Notes: generated by a model from the sequence alone, not told the origin. A stretch of 26,249 bases of DNA from JAGTVG01 sp965365275 (GCA_965365275.1 CBDUBA010000059.1:1-26249); one strand, 5' to 3'. Positions 1-9,338 are shown, counted from the first letter of the stretch. Translations and numbers: made by a program.

Positions 1-1079
1 AATTGAGTTGCCCCGGATACAGCGTCGCAGGCAAAAGGTTCGGCCAGCCATGAACCTCCGCGTATCATTCTGAAACCATCCAGGCCAATATGGTAGGTCG
101 TGGTATACCAGTCCAGCGTCCATTCAGCTACATTTCCGGCCAGGTCATTGATCCCATAAGGACTTGAGAATTCAATGAAGGTACCTACAGGTGCCAGGTT
201 AGGATATCCGTCTTCATCCCCTGCATAATTGCATCGGTAAATCCCTGCCTGATAGGGCACTTCATTACCCCAGGGATATTTCCTTTCAGGATTTGTATTT
301 AAAACGGACTTTTTTTCATCCCCATCAAGATAAATCCCCCCAACAAAAGCCTTCTCGAACATACTTTCCGTAGGCAGGTTCAAACCACACCAGTTGAGGA
401 AATTCCGGGCATCATACCAGGAAACATAAGTTATAGGATAATTTTCCCTTCCAGGTATGACCGTATACTGAAAGTTACCTTCATCCCCTGACCGCAGAAT
501 GCCGCATCGTTTTTCACTGATCATTCTATCATTCCAGCCTGATCCATCTTTACCCATTTCGTTCAGAAAATCCACATACATTGAAATAGTGGTCTCATTG
601 ATGGCCATAAAAAATCCGGGAAGGATATTTGAAGGTCGTTCGGAAATTGAGGGATCTTTTCCTCCCGCAGGGAAACTTTTCATTATGAACGCTCCGGCAG
701 GAATTTCTGCCATTCTTATTCCCCTTATTCTAAATAAGGGATTTTTTAAAGCCATTTCTCCACTTCCCCAGAATAGGATTTTCTTTTTACCCCCGTTCTC
801 TACTATTCCTATGCCTTCTTCAGTTAAGAATGCGGGATCTACTAGACTCCAGGTTTTTCCATTATCCCGTGAAAAGCGGATAAATACATAAGCTGGATTA
901 TCAGGGGTAATATTCTGGTCATTCAAAGAATAGGTTATCTCAATAACAGGCCCTCCTTCTTCAGTCTTTATGCTTTGAATTGAAATACCATTTACATCCA
1001 GCCATTGGGGAAAAGCAAGTGATGTGCAGAATAAAAAAATTCCACTTAATATCCATCTCTTAACAATTTCCATGTTCAT
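1..1079 (-). CDS. SUMF1/EgtB/PvdO-like (formylglycine-generating-enzyme family) protein, C-terminus cut off by window edge
   Basis: Translating the minus strand from ATG at 1079 gives about 359 open residues that run off the left edge with no stop. It opens with a hydrophobic secretion signal (about residues 8-24). A beta-sandwich-like domain follows (about 27-115, with the stretch FSRDNGKTWS) of the kind often placed in front of SUMF1 domains in Bacteroidota. The SUMF1-type fold then begins near MAEIPAGAF and carries the hallmarks PITYVSWYDARNFLNWC, LPTE, NDLAGNVAEWT and MIRGGSW. True formylglycine-generating enzymes use a late cysteine pair. Only one cysteine follows RGGSW before the edge and its surroundings differ, so sulfatase activation is doubtful; a structural or ligand-binding role is possible. 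It starts 14 bases after the oxidoreductase stop codon, so the two are probably co-transcribed. A second ATG at 1073 is an alternative start. Confidence 0.85.
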   Translation of the reverse strand, partial: MNMEIVKRWILSGIFLFCTSLAFPQWLDVNGISIQSIKTEEGGPVIEITYSLNDQNITPDNPAYVFIRFSRDNGKTWSLVDPAFLTEEGIGIVENGGKKKILFWGSGEMALKNPLFRIRGIRMAEIPAGAFIMKSFPAGGKDPSISERPSNILPGFFMAINETTISMYVDFLNEMGKDGSGWNDRMISEKRCGILRSGDEGNFQYTVIPGRENYPITYVSWYDARNFLNWCGLNLPTESMFEKAFVGGIYLDGDEKKSVLNTNPERKYPWGNEVPYQAGIYRCNYAGDEDGYPNLAPVGTFIEFSSPYGINDLAGNVAEWTLDWYTTTYHIGLDGFRMIRGGSWLAEPFACDAVSGATQ

Positions 1080-1093
1080 TAGGCCCTCTTTTT

Positions 1094-2419
1094 TTAAATT
1101 TTATCCGGAATCAGCCATGGAGCCCTGTCTTTTCGCCTTAGAAAATTATTGGCTTCCTCTAAATTTTTAAAATTATTAGAATCTGGGTCAAAATGTAACT
1201 TTTTATTTCCTACACGCGTGGAGATGTTCGACAGATGCAACAGCAGGTCAGTACGTCGACCCTCCTCAATATCAGCATTTGGTAAATTTCTGGAACGAAC
1301 ACAATCAATGAAATTTTCAATATGTAAATTATCGGCCTGACGGCCATATTCCTCGGCCACTATTTCCCCCTTTTCGTCAAAAGCCTGCCAGCCCCCGCCC
1401 TGTCTTCCTAACCTTAGAAATCCTTTAGTGCCGTATAATTCTATTTTTGTACTGGTGAATTCCCAGTCCGGGAATTGATCGGAATCCCTCACGGCTGTGG
1501 GGATCTTCCTGAAATTGGCTGCCCAAATGGCTGCTTCTATCTTATAGATCAGCTTATCATATTCAAAATGGGTACTGATGGTATCCGGAATTTCCCTTCC
1601 ATCCTTAAAATGAAATACGCCCCCTGAGCTGAAAGCTGATTGAGGGAAGGAAATGTTCAGGATATACCTGGCCAGGTCAACCTGGTGATAAATATCTCCA
1701 CCGATGGATCCAACATTAAAATCCCATTTATCCCTGAACCAATACCCGGGCCTGTAGGGTAATTTTGGTGCTGGCCCACACCAGAGGTCATAATCCAATC
1801 CGTCAGGAACAGGTTCCTCTTCAGCGTTGTGCGCATTGTTTTTCCAGTCTACTACCTGATATACACTGGCTATATGAACATCACCAAGATGTCCGTTCTG
1901 AACATATTCCATAGCCTTTTGGACATAGGGTGCACTACGTGTCTGGCAACCTACCTGGACCACCCGCTTATATTTCCGGGCAGCTTCCACCATTTTCAGT
2001 CCTTCCCAGGGATTTACGCTGAGTGGCTTTTCGACGTATACATCTTTTCCTGCCTGGCAAGCCATTATGGTCCCCAGGGCATGCCAGTGTACGGGTGTGG
2101 CATTTACGATCACATCTACATCCGGATCATTAAGTATGTCCCTGAAATCCTGGGTCAGTTTAGGTTGCCTGTCCTGGTATTCAGCAACAATCTCCCGGCC
2201 ATATGCATAGCGTCTGTTATTAACGTCACATAAGTGCGTGATTTCGATATCAGACCTTTGTACAAACCTTTCGGTCAGAAACCGGCCTCTTCCACCCAAT
2301 CCCATGATTCCAACTTTGATCTTTGGTTCATCAGCCTTGGTGGCCTTTCCGGAAAGTATGGAGAAAGCTCCAGCTGCTCCGATTGTTCCGATAAATTGAC
2401 GTCGATTTAAGGGTCCCAT
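1094..2419 (-). CDS. Tat-exported Gfo/Idh/MocA family oxidoreductase
   Basis: The 441-residue protein is an NAD(P)-dependent dehydrogenase of the glucose-fructose oxidoreductase family. The N-terminus has a twin-arginine signal (NRRQFIG, residues 5-11) and a short hydrophobic stretch, so it should be exported folded with its cofactor. The Rossmann fold starts near residue 34 with GLGGRG (40-45). Family motifs TPVHWHA (108-114) and EKP (130-132, the lysine being the usual catalytic residue) follow. The C-terminal half has GLDYDLWCGPAP (207-218) and GGDIYHQVD (240-248) with the conserved aspartate and histidine. Exported relatives oxidise sugars or handle glycosides in the periplasm, but the substrate cannot be read here. 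It is the first gene of a minus-strand unit with the SUMF1-like gene and is divergent from the hydrolase operon. Confidence 0.93.
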   Translation of the reverse strand: MGPLNRRQFIGTIGAAGAFSILSGKATKADEPKIKVGIMGLGGRGRFLTERFVQRSDIEITHLCDVNNRRYAYGREIVAEYQDRQPKLTQDFRDILNDPDVDVIVNATPVHWHALGTIMACQAGKDVYVEKPLSVNPWEGLKMVEAARKYKRVVQVGCQTRSAPYVQKAMEYVQNGHLGDVHIASVYQVVDWKNNAHNAEEEPVPDGLDYDLWCGPAPKLPYRPGYWFRDKWDFNVGSIGGDIYHQVDLARYILNISFPQSAFSSGGVFHFKDGREIPDTISTHFEYDKLIYKIEAAIWAANFRKIPTAVRDSDQFPDWEFTSTKIELYGTKGFLRLGRQGGGWQAFDEKGEIVAEEYGRQADNLHIENFIDCVRSRNLPNADIEEGRRTDLLLHLSNISTRVGNKKLHFDPDSNNFKNLEEANNFLRRKDRAPWLIPDKI

Positions 2420-2621
2420 TTTTTTGACAGAAAAAGTTAGAGTTTATTCAGGATCTTTTAGAAAATAAAGCAAATAATTAAAAATAAGCTTAGCACAATA
2501 TAAGCATTGGGGAAGCCATATTCAAGGGATTATAATTATTGGGGAAAAGATGCATAAAAGTTTTTTATTGATTGGTTGGATTAATTTCATTCTTTAACTT
2601 GTGATGGTTAATAATTTAAGC
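2420..2621. promoter_or_regulatory. Divergent intergenic control region with a 9-base direct repeat
   Basis: This AT-rich stretch separates the oxidoreductase (minus) from the hydrolase operon (plus), so promoters for both must lie here or nearby. ATTGGGGAA occurs at 2506-2514 and again at 2538-2546, 32 bases apart, close to three helical turns. I found no convincing TTTG/TAnnTTTG promoter pair on either strand. Confidence 0.35.
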
Positions 2622-3974
2622 ATGAAAACTATACTTTTTAAACTACTTTTTTTTGCCATTCTTATTGCCACAATCAGCTGTCAACCCGGTGAGGTTGAAG
2701 AAATGGAACGCGGATTTCTCAGGATAGATAAAAATGGCAGATACTTTGTATTCGACGACGGAACACCCTATATACCTATAGGCTTCAATAAATTTATATT
2801 TTACGAGGATACAGATGAAGCCATCGACAGTCTTTTAAATCTATGGTCTCGCCATGGCATCAACTATATCAGAGTATGGTTAGGAGGGGGCAGTGATCCT
2901 GAGTTTCCCGTTGGGACCTTCGATGAAGTCAGAATGCGAAAGATCGATTACATCCTTAATAAGTGTGAAGAATATGGTGTATATGTATCACTTTGCCTGT
3001 GGAATGACAATACGCTACGTTTTGATGTGGGTTACGGGTGGAACAATAAAAGGATGGGATACAATAAAGCAATTGATAGCCTTGGTACAACAGATGATCC
3101 GGAAGATCTTAAGGGGATTGACCATGAGCCATCCTGGAACGCCGTTCTTAACAGATACGAGGTATTTGTAAAGCGCTGGAATCACCATAAAAGCCTGATG
3201 ATGTGGGACCTGGTCAACGATAGTAAGAAGACTACTGAGTGGAAGACCGAAATGTATAATCATGTCCGGGCACTGGATCCCGAAAATCATATCATTGGTT
3301 TTCAATATAATACCGGACGAAATCCCAAAGGCGAGATGGATTGTGGTTCTGTACGGGTTTATGAATATAATCCCGGGGGTAATGATCCGGAACTTATGGC
3401 TGAAGCATTATTTAAGCGTGTGCTGGAAGCCCTACCATTTGGTGATCCGGTATATTGCGGGGAAGGCCGGATGCATAATGGGGAAGCCTCGGAAGAAGAA
3501 ATAGAACGGTTCTTTCTGCATACCCTCTGGGGGCCACTTGCCGTTGGTTCGGCTGGTAATCTCCATGCCTGGATTTGCCCGACCACTGACGGACGCTGGC
3601 CTGATCATACCATACAGGAGCTGAAGTACTTTAAATCATACAGTGATTTCTGTAAAACTATAAACTGGTCTGAATTTGACAGTAAAAGTATGATGTATCG
3701 TGTTTCCTGTACGGATAAACAGGTGGAAGCTTATGCCTGTGGGGATGATCAACAGATGATGATATACCTTTTGAATGATGATCCTGAGGATAAATTCGAA
3801 CCAATTATCACCACCATGACGCTGGATCCGGGGCTTTCAGATCCACCTTATACGCTTGAATGGATCGATATCAGATCCGGAATTATCATAAAACAGGAAA
3901 CAATCGAATCATTTCCTGCCAATATCCACGTACCCGCATTTGAAGATGGAATTTTTGCACATTTGATCAAATAA
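2622..3974 (+). CDS. Secreted clan GH-A-like glycoside hydrolase (TIM barrel), probable lipoprotein
   Basis: From ATG 2622 the product has 451 residues. GTG 2601 and ATG 2604 are in frame upstream, but 2622 places a clean signal sequence at the N-terminus. The signal ends at Cys20 (ATISC), a loose lipobox, and an acidic stretch follows. The mature part starts with a beta-rich lead-in (FDDGTPYIPIGFN) typical of GH5-like and DUF4038/DUF5060-like hydrolases, then the barrel (RHGINYIRVW, WNDNTLR). The strand that usually carries the acid/base glutamate reads WDLVNDS (195-201), with Asp200 where glutamate is expected. The nucleophile-like site is CGEG with Glu281. The C-terminal part looks like a small beta domain. 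It is the first gene of an operon; the next gene's start lies 29 bases past its stop. The exact GH family and substrate are not clear. Confidence 0.68.
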   Translation: MKTILFKLLFFAILIATISCQPGEVEEMERGFLRIDKNGRYFVFDDGTPYIPIGFNKFIFYEDTDEAIDSLLNLWSRHGINYIRVWLGGGSDPEFPVGTFDEVRMRKIDYILNKCEEYGVYVSLCLWNDNTLRFDVGYGWNNKRMGYNKAIDSLGTTDDPEDLKGIDHEPSWNAVLNRYEVFVKRWNHHKSLMMWDLVNDSKKTTEWKTEMYNHVRALDPENHIIGFQYNTGRNPKGEMDCGSVRVYEYNPGGNDPELMAEALFKRVLEALPFGDPVYCGEGRMHNGEASEEEIERFFLHTLWGPLAVGSAGNLHAWICPTTDGRWPDHTIQELKYFKSYSDFCKTINWSEFDSKSMMYRVSCTDKQVEAYACGDDQQMMIYLLNDDPEDKFEPIITTMTLDPGLSDPPYTLEWIDIRSGIIIKQETIESFPANIHVPAFEDGIFAHLIK

Positions 3975-4003
3975 CATTTTTGAATTCTACAAATAAAATT
4001 CTT

Positions 4004-5566
4004 ATGAGAAACGGAATATTCCTTTTATTAGTTCTTTTATTGTTTTCGAGTATCACCTACCTCAATGGTCAGCCTTTGAAATTGGTGAACGCAGGAACTG
4101 AACATGTATATTTTTCATACCACGGCAAACCACTTCTCTCTTTTGGCACTATGTCAGATTATATGTTTTATGCCGCTGATGATGCCTATGATTATAGAAA
4201 ATGGGCTGACTGGCAGGAAGCGCATGGGATGAACCACTGCAGGGCATATCTGCCCGGCAGCTGGACATATGTTGAATATTTTGCAGAAGAAAATGGTGGT
4301 AGTATGGAGAATGTATTGTTTCCTTTTGTGGAGACCGAGCCGGGAAGCCGGAAGTTTGATTTAACGAAATTTGATGAACGCTATTGGAATAGATTCCGGG
4401 AGCAATGCGAATACCTGGAGTCAAAAGGTATTATTCTTGATCTTTTGATGCTTAATGGATGGCAGTTTTTTAATTATAACGAGGACGTGGCTAAGATCAA
4501 CTGGAAAGGACATTTCTTTAATCCTGAAAACAATATAAATTCCTGCACAGATGGATTAAAAACCACTGAAAATGAAGATAACCGCTTCAGGTTTTATTAT
4601 ACAGCATCTGATGGTAACCAGGAATTACTGGACATTCAAATTGCATATTATGAAAAGATCATTGAAGAGACATATGACCTGGACAATATTTATTACGAGC
4701 TGGTCCATGAACTCGGCATGACCTATGATGACTGGGGTAAGACCAGTGCCTGGCTTGAAACTATAGCAATGGCAGTCAGAAAAAAATGGAATGAACTAAA
4801 TCCGGAACGACCAATTATTCTCTCGACAGATACCGGTCATCTGAGGGGTTTCCCTTTCAATCAGGGTGGGGGGTATCCGGATCCTGGCTCTGAAATGGAT
4901 TGGGTTTTCTCACGTCCTTATTTTGATATATTGATCGATGGAAACCATCATCATACAGGCAATATCAAAGCCTGGGTTCGGAAATACAAAAAGCCTGTCG
5001 TCGCACAGGAATCAAGGGATGACAGTGGGCAGACCTGGTCATACCGTTATCCGGAATTCAGGAACCACCTGAGGAAATACTGCTGGAAAATGATGATGGC
5101 CAAATGCCAACAGGTGGATATTTATGCCAAACCACAAATTACGTTATTGCCGGTTCGGGAAATCTCCGAACCATCGAATAATTATGATCCCAACGGGTGG
5201 AGTGAGTTTGAAAATGATGCCCTCTTGCTACGGGAATTTTTCAATGGAATTCTGGATTATGGCGCCCTGGAATACAAAGGATATTTCTGGATATCTACGG
5301 TAGGTGTTAATCTTGTTTTATCATCGGATAAAGAAATATTGGCCTACGTATCATCACCAACAGGTCTTGAAAACATGGAATTCGTAAATAATGGAGCACA
5401 TGTATTTCTTCAAGATCTGCCTTTCCCTGATGGACGGTATGAAGCTTCTTTTTTTGATCCTAAATCGGGTCTGGCAGGATCCAGAATGATCACGATAAAG
5501 AAAGGAGAAACCAGGTTCAGAACCCCGGTATTTACAGATGATATGGCAGTTCATATTGTAAAATAG
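4004..5566 (+). CDS. Secreted cellulase-like clan GH-A protein
   Basis: ATG at 4004 gives 520 residues with a strong signal peptide (FLLLVLLLFSS, then NGQ). A TTG at 3980 is an in-frame alternative that only lengthens the start. A beta lead-in (VYFSYHGKPLLSFG) is followed by a barrel of the GH5/GH42-like kind. The likely acid/base is Glu236 in YELVHELG and the likely nucleophile Glu336 in VVAQESRD. They lie 100 residues apart, as expected for strands 4 and 7 of a retaining GH-A enzyme, but the usual Asn before the acid/base is His235. The C-terminal about 90 residues form a beta domain (YEASFFDPKSG) common in these proteins. It sits between another GH-A-like gene and an oligopeptidase gene, with 24 bases to the latter. 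Substrate unknown. Confidence 0.7.
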   Translation: MRNGIFLLLVLLLFSSITYLNGQPLKLVNAGTEHVYFSYHGKPLLSFGTMSDYMFYAADDAYDYRKWADWQEAHGMNHCRAYLPGSWTYVEYFAEENGGSMENVLFPFVETEPGSRKFDLTKFDERYWNRFREQCEYLESKGIILDLLMLNGWQFFNYNEDVAKINWKGHFFNPENNINSCTDGLKTTENEDNRFRFYYTASDGNQELLDIQIAYYEKIIEETYDLDNIYYELVHELGMTYDDWGKTSAWLETIAMAVRKKWNELNPERPIILSTDTGHLRGFPFNQGGGYPDPGSEMDWVFSRPYFDILIDGNHHHTGNIKAWVRKYKKPVVAQESRDDSGQTWSYRYPEFRNHLRKYCWKMMMAKCQQVDIYAKPQITLLPVREISEPSNNYDPNGWSEFENDALLLREFFNGILDYGALEYKGYFWISTVGVNLVLSSDKEILAYVSSPTGLENMEFVNNGAHVFLQDLPFPDGRYEASFFDPKSGLAGSRMITIKKGETRFRTPVFTDDMAVHIVK

Positions 5567-5590
5567 ACTTAGTCAAATAACATATAAATT

Positions 5591-7741
5591 ATGAAAAACT
5601 TTAGGTTAATTATTGCTCTGATTATTATTGCAGGATGCAATACAACAGAAACAACAACTGATATGGAAATGCAACCACCAGACGCTGAAAAGATCCCGAA
5701 GGAGCTGGTCAGTCATGGCGATGTTCGCTTAGATAATTATTACTGGATGAAGCTGAGCGATGAGCAGAAAAACGCTTCAGAACCGGATGAACAAACACAA
5801 AATGTAATATCCTACCTGGAATCCGAGAATGAATATTTGAATGCATCTCTGGCCCATACAGAAGGATTGCAGGAAACCCTATACAATGAAATTGTCGGGC
5901 GAATCAAACAAACAGATGAATCTGTGCCTTATTTCAAGAACGGGTACTGGTATTATACCCGGTACGAGGAAGGAAAGGAATATCCCATTTATTGCAGGAA
6001 AGAAGGGGATATGAATGCTGAAGAGCAGGTCATGCTGAATGTGAATGATTATGGAGATAAACATGAATTTGTAAGTGTTGGAGGATTGAGTGTTAGTCCG
6101 GACAACAGGTACCTGACCTATGGACTGGATACTGTGAGCAGACGTTTGTATTCGATATATATCAAGGACCTGACGACCGGGGAGATGCTCCCGGATCTCA
6201 TCAACAACACAGGAGCAGGTGCCGCCTGGGCAAATGATAGCGAAACCTTCTTTTATGTACAAAAAGAACCAGGTACGCTAAGGTATTATAAAATATTCAG
6301 GCATAAATTAGGCACTGATGAATCGGAAGATGTGGAGATATATCATGAAGCAGATGACACCTTCAGCACATATGTGTACCGTTCTAAATCTGATCAGTAT
6401 ATTATGATAGCATCTTACCAGACCCTATCCTCCGAATACCGTATTCTTAATGCGGATGATCCGGAAGGAACGTTTCAGATATTCAATCCCAGACAACGCG
6501 ATCATGAGTATTCTATAGAGCACTTTGAAGATAAGTTTTATATTGTAACCAACTGGGAAGCACAGAATTTTCGGCTGATGGAAACTCCGGTAGGGAAAAC
6601 GAGTCAGGAGAATTGGAAAGAAGTGATACCACACCGGTCTGATGTAATGCTCAGCGGCGTGGAAGTTTTTACCAATTATATGGTTGTATCTGAAAGAAAT
6701 AGCGGACTTCGTCAATTACGCATCATAAACCAGAATTCAGGAAATGAACACTATCTCGATTTTGGTGAAGAGGCCTATGTGGCCTATGTTTCGACTAATC
6801 CGGAATTTGAAACTGAAGTGCTGAGGTATGGATATCAGTCAATGACCACTCCGAATTCCACCTATGATTATAATATGAGGACAAAGGAGAAAACCCTTTT
6901 AAAACAGCAGGAGGTTGTGGGAGATTTTGATCCGGCAAATTATGAAACAAAAAGGTTATATGTTGAAGCAAGGGATGGTGTGGAAGTACCTATTTCAATG
7001 GTTTACCGTAAAGGGATGGAAAAAAATGGTCAGAATCCTTTATTATTATATGGCTACGGTTCTTATGGATCAACCATCGATCCATACTTCAGTGCATCGC
7101 GTCTGAGCTTACTTGACAGGGGATTCATATTTGTAACGGCTCATATTCGTGGAAGTCAGATCAATGGCAGGCAATGGTATGAGGATGGTAAAATGTTCAA
7201 GAAGAAAAATACATTTAACGATTTCGTAGATTGTGCAGACTACCTTGTGGACCAGCGATATACTAATCCTGACCTATTGTTTGCACAGGGAGGAAGTGCC
7301 GGTGGATTACTGATGGGTGCTGTTGTTAATATGAGGCCTGAATTGTTCAGGGGAGTGGTGGCAGCCGTGCCCTTCGTTGATGTTATTACCACTATGGAGG
7401 ATGAATCCATTCCATTGACCACTGGAGAATTTGATGAGTGGGGTAATCCCGGAGCTGACCTCGAGCAATATGAATATATCAAATCCTATTCTCCTTATGA
7501 TAATGTACATGAGACAGCATATCCCAATATGCTGGTGACTACAGGTTTCCATGACTCCCAGGTCCAGTATTGGGAACCCGCTAAGTGGGTAGCCAAATTG
7601 AGGGATTATAATACCGGTGATAACAAGATCTATCTGTTTACAGAGATGGAAACAGGTCATGGTGGCGCTTCCGGGAGGTTTAAGCAACATAAGGAAACTG
7701 CCTTGATCTATGCATTTATGATCGATCTGGCAGAGAATTAA
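5591..7741 (+). CDS. ptrB: Oligopeptidase B-like S9A serine peptidase with lipoprotein signal
   Basis: The 716-residue product matches the prolyl oligopeptidase family, oligopeptidase B branch, along its whole length. The start of the mature domain (IPKELVSHGDVRLDNYYWM), the segment WYEDGKMFKKKNTFNDFVD, and PFVDVITTMEDESIPLTTGEFDEWGNP (in two parts) are characteristic. The N-terminal half is the beta-propeller and the C-terminal third the alpha/beta-hydrolase domain. The triad reads Ser569 (GGSAGG), Asp655 (FHDSQ) and His690 (GHGG), spaced 86 and 35 residues apart, close to the classical enzyme. Such enzymes cut short peptides after basic residues. Unlike the cytosolic E. coli enzyme, this one starts with a signal ending in IIAGC (Cys16), so it is probably a membrane-anchored envelope lipoprotein. 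It closes the operon and is followed by a strong terminator. Confidence 0.92.
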   Translation: MKNFRLIIALIIIAGCNTTETTTDMEMQPPDAEKIPKELVSHGDVRLDNYYWMKLSDEQKNASEPDEQTQNVISYLESENEYLNASLAHTEGLQETLYNEIVGRIKQTDESVPYFKNGYWYYTRYEEGKEYPIYCRKEGDMNAEEQVMLNVNDYGDKHEFVSVGGLSVSPDNRYLTYGLDTVSRRLYSIYIKDLTTGEMLPDLINNTGAGAAWANDSETFFYVQKEPGTLRYYKIFRHKLGTDESEDVEIYHEADDTFSTYVYRSKSDQYIMIASYQTLSSEYRILNADDPEGTFQIFNPRQRDHEYSIEHFEDKFYIVTNWEAQNFRLMETPVGKTSQENWKEVIPHRSDVMLSGVEVFTNYMVVSERNSGLRQLRIINQNSGNEHYLDFGEEAYVAYVSTNPEFETEVLRYGYQSMTTPNSTYDYNMRTKEKTLLKQQEVVGDFDPANYETKRLYVEARDGVEVPISMVYRKGMEKNGQNPLLLYGYGSYGSTIDPYFSASRLSLLDRGFIFVTAHIRGSQINGRQWYEDGKMFKKKNTFNDFVDCADYLVDQRYTNPDLLFAQGGSAGGLLMGAVVNMRPELFRGVVAAVPFVDVITTMEDESIPLTTGEFDEWGNPGADLEQYEYIKSYSPYDNVHETAYPNMLVTTGFHDSQVQYWEPAKWVAKLRDYNTGDNKIYLFTEMETGHGGASGRFKQHKETALIYAFMIDLAEN

Positions 7742-7765
7742 ACTGAAATAATATTTTTGAATTTT

Positions 7766-7815
7766 ATCGGCCTGAAATATCGTTATTTATATTTCAGGCC
7801 GATTTTATTTTTTAT
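7766..7815 (+). terminator. Rho-independent terminator after the oligopeptidase gene
   Basis: A perfect inverted repeat pairs 7768-7780 with 7789-7801 (13 pairs, extendable to 15) around an 8-base loop and is followed at once by a T-rich run. It ends the 2622-7741 operon. Confidence 0.9.
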
Positions 7816-7940
7816 TTACCAGTCCAAATTGTTCAATTAGCACTAAAAATTTGCATTTTACTAATATTTTTTATAATTTTCCGGTAATATTAAACTTTGT
7901 TCATCGTTTGTAGTCAAAGAGAGATATAAAGCAAACAGCT

Positions 7941-9326
7941 ATGCATATAACTCAGCGCGGCATTCAACACCTTTTTTTGAGGGCGGGATTCGGCATCAGC
8001 TTTGAAACTTTACAGAACAGTAAGGGGAAGAGTGCTGAAGAGCTTGTGGATGAAATATTTGAGAAAGCAAACCCACCCAGATATTTAAATCTGGCACAAA
8101 AGGAGGATTTCAGACCACCAACTCAGGAAAGTCCTGAGCTCAGAATGGCCTTTGTAGAAAGATCTACCCAGATGCTGATGAAACTGAACGCAGCCTGGCT
8201 TCGTAATATGGCGGCACAGGAGGGTGATATACGGGAAAAAATGACTTTTTTCTGGCATGGCCATTTTGCATCTACCTCAAACAATGCCTATCTGGTTCAA
8301 CAGCAGAATAACCTGATCCGAAAGCATGCCCTTGGAAATTTTGGAGACCTGCTAAAAGCTGTTTCCAAGGATGCGGTGATGCTGCAATATCTTAATAATC
8401 AGCAGAACACGGAAGAAGCCCCGAATGAGAATTTTGCAAGAGAGGTAATGGAATTATTCACGCTGGGAAGGGGACATTATACAGAAAAAGACGTAAAAGA
8501 GGCAGCGAGAGCTTTCACGGGTTGGGGATTTAATCAGGATGGGGAATTCGAATTCAGGACATTGACCCATGATTATGGTGAAAAAACCATACTTGGACAA
8601 ACGGGTAATTTTGAAGGCGATGATGTGCTGGATATCATACTGAAGCAGAAGCAGACAGCTAAATTCATTGTAGAAAAGATCTATACTTTTTTCGTAAATG
8701 AAAAAGTGGATAATTACAAAGTAGAGGCTTTGGCTGGGAAATTTTATGATTCTAATTATGATATTACCAGTTTACTTAAGGAGATCTTTACTTCTGAGTG
8801 GTTTTATTACCAGGAAAATGTAGGTATAAAAATTAAAAGCCCGGTTGAACTTATTGCCTCTAGCATGCATATGTTTAAAATTGATTTTGAGAACATCGAG
8901 GCTCTTGTTGGGATCCAGAAACTCCTGGGTCAGATTCTTTTCAGGCCACCGAATGTTGCAGGATGGCCTTCAGGATCTGAGTGGATAGATGCTTCAACAC
9001 TAATTCTCCGCTTGAGGTTGGTAGAGGTGGCTATGGCATCGTCCAAACTGAACAGGTTCTTACTAAAAGATGTAGACGAAGAGAATCCAATGACCAACCG
9101 ATTGAAAAAATTGCGGGCAACATTTGATTGGGATTCTTTCAGCCGGCAGTTCAGTGCAGTTCCTTTTGAAAGAATTGAAAATACATTGATCGTATATCTG
9201 TTACAGGGATCGATTTCTCAAAAAAAATCACAGCTTTTAATTGTGGATAAATTCAGTCCGGTCGATGAAAGACTCTTTTCCATCACGGCCAGAGTAAGTA
9301 AGCTGCCGGAGTTTCAAATGTGCTAA
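7941..9326 (+). CDS. DUF1800 family protein
   Basis: The 461-residue protein has the DUF1800 signature: an early LFLRAGFG, then FFWHGHFAS (about 109-117), then ENFAREVMELFTLG...YTEKDVKEAARAFTGWGF, and a late RPPNVAGWPSG. The family's biochemical role is unknown. DUF1800 genes usually lie directly before a DUF1501 gene, as here with 12 bases between stop and preferred start, which suggests the two proteins act together. No signal peptide or membrane segment is visible, and the frame has a stop at 7911 with no start codon between, so a longer secreted form is excluded. The 125 bases between the preceding terminator and this gene should hold its promoter; I did not find a clear one. Confidence 0.9.
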   Translation: MHITQRGIQHLFLRAGFGISFETLQNSKGKSAEELVDEIFEKANPPRYLNLAQKEDFRPPTQESPELRMAFVERSTQMLMKLNAAWLRNMAAQEGDIREKMTFFWHGHFASTSNNAYLVQQQNNLIRKHALGNFGDLLKAVSKDAVMLQYLNNQQNTEEAPNENFAREVMELFTLGRGHYTEKDVKEAARAFTGWGFNQDGEFEFRTLTHDYGEKTILGQTGNFEGDDVLDIILKQKQTAKFIVEKIYTFFVNEKVDNYKVEALAGKFYDSNYDITSLLKEIFTSEWFYYQENVGIKIKSPVELIASSMHMFKIDFENIEALVGIQKLLGQILFRPPNVAGWPSGSEWIDASTLILRLRLVEVAMASSKLNRFLLKDVDEENPMTNRLKKLRATFDWDSFSRQFSAVPFERIENTLIVYLLQGSISQKKSQLLIVDKFSPVDERLFSITARVSKLPEFQMC

Positions 9327-9338
9327 AGGATAATGACC

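Noticed and set aside
499..891. Open frame of 130 codons on the plus strand
   Set aside because: It is antisense to the SUMF1-like gene, whose translation has clear family motifs; the plus-strand product has none.
1..1079. Calling the left-edge gene a true sulfatase-activating enzyme
   Set aside because: No sulfatase gene is present and the cysteine pattern after RGGSW does not match the catalytic pair in the visible part.
1829..2233. Open frame of 134 codons on the plus strand
   Set aside because: It overlaps the Gfo/Idh/MocA gene in antisense and shows no recognisable domain.
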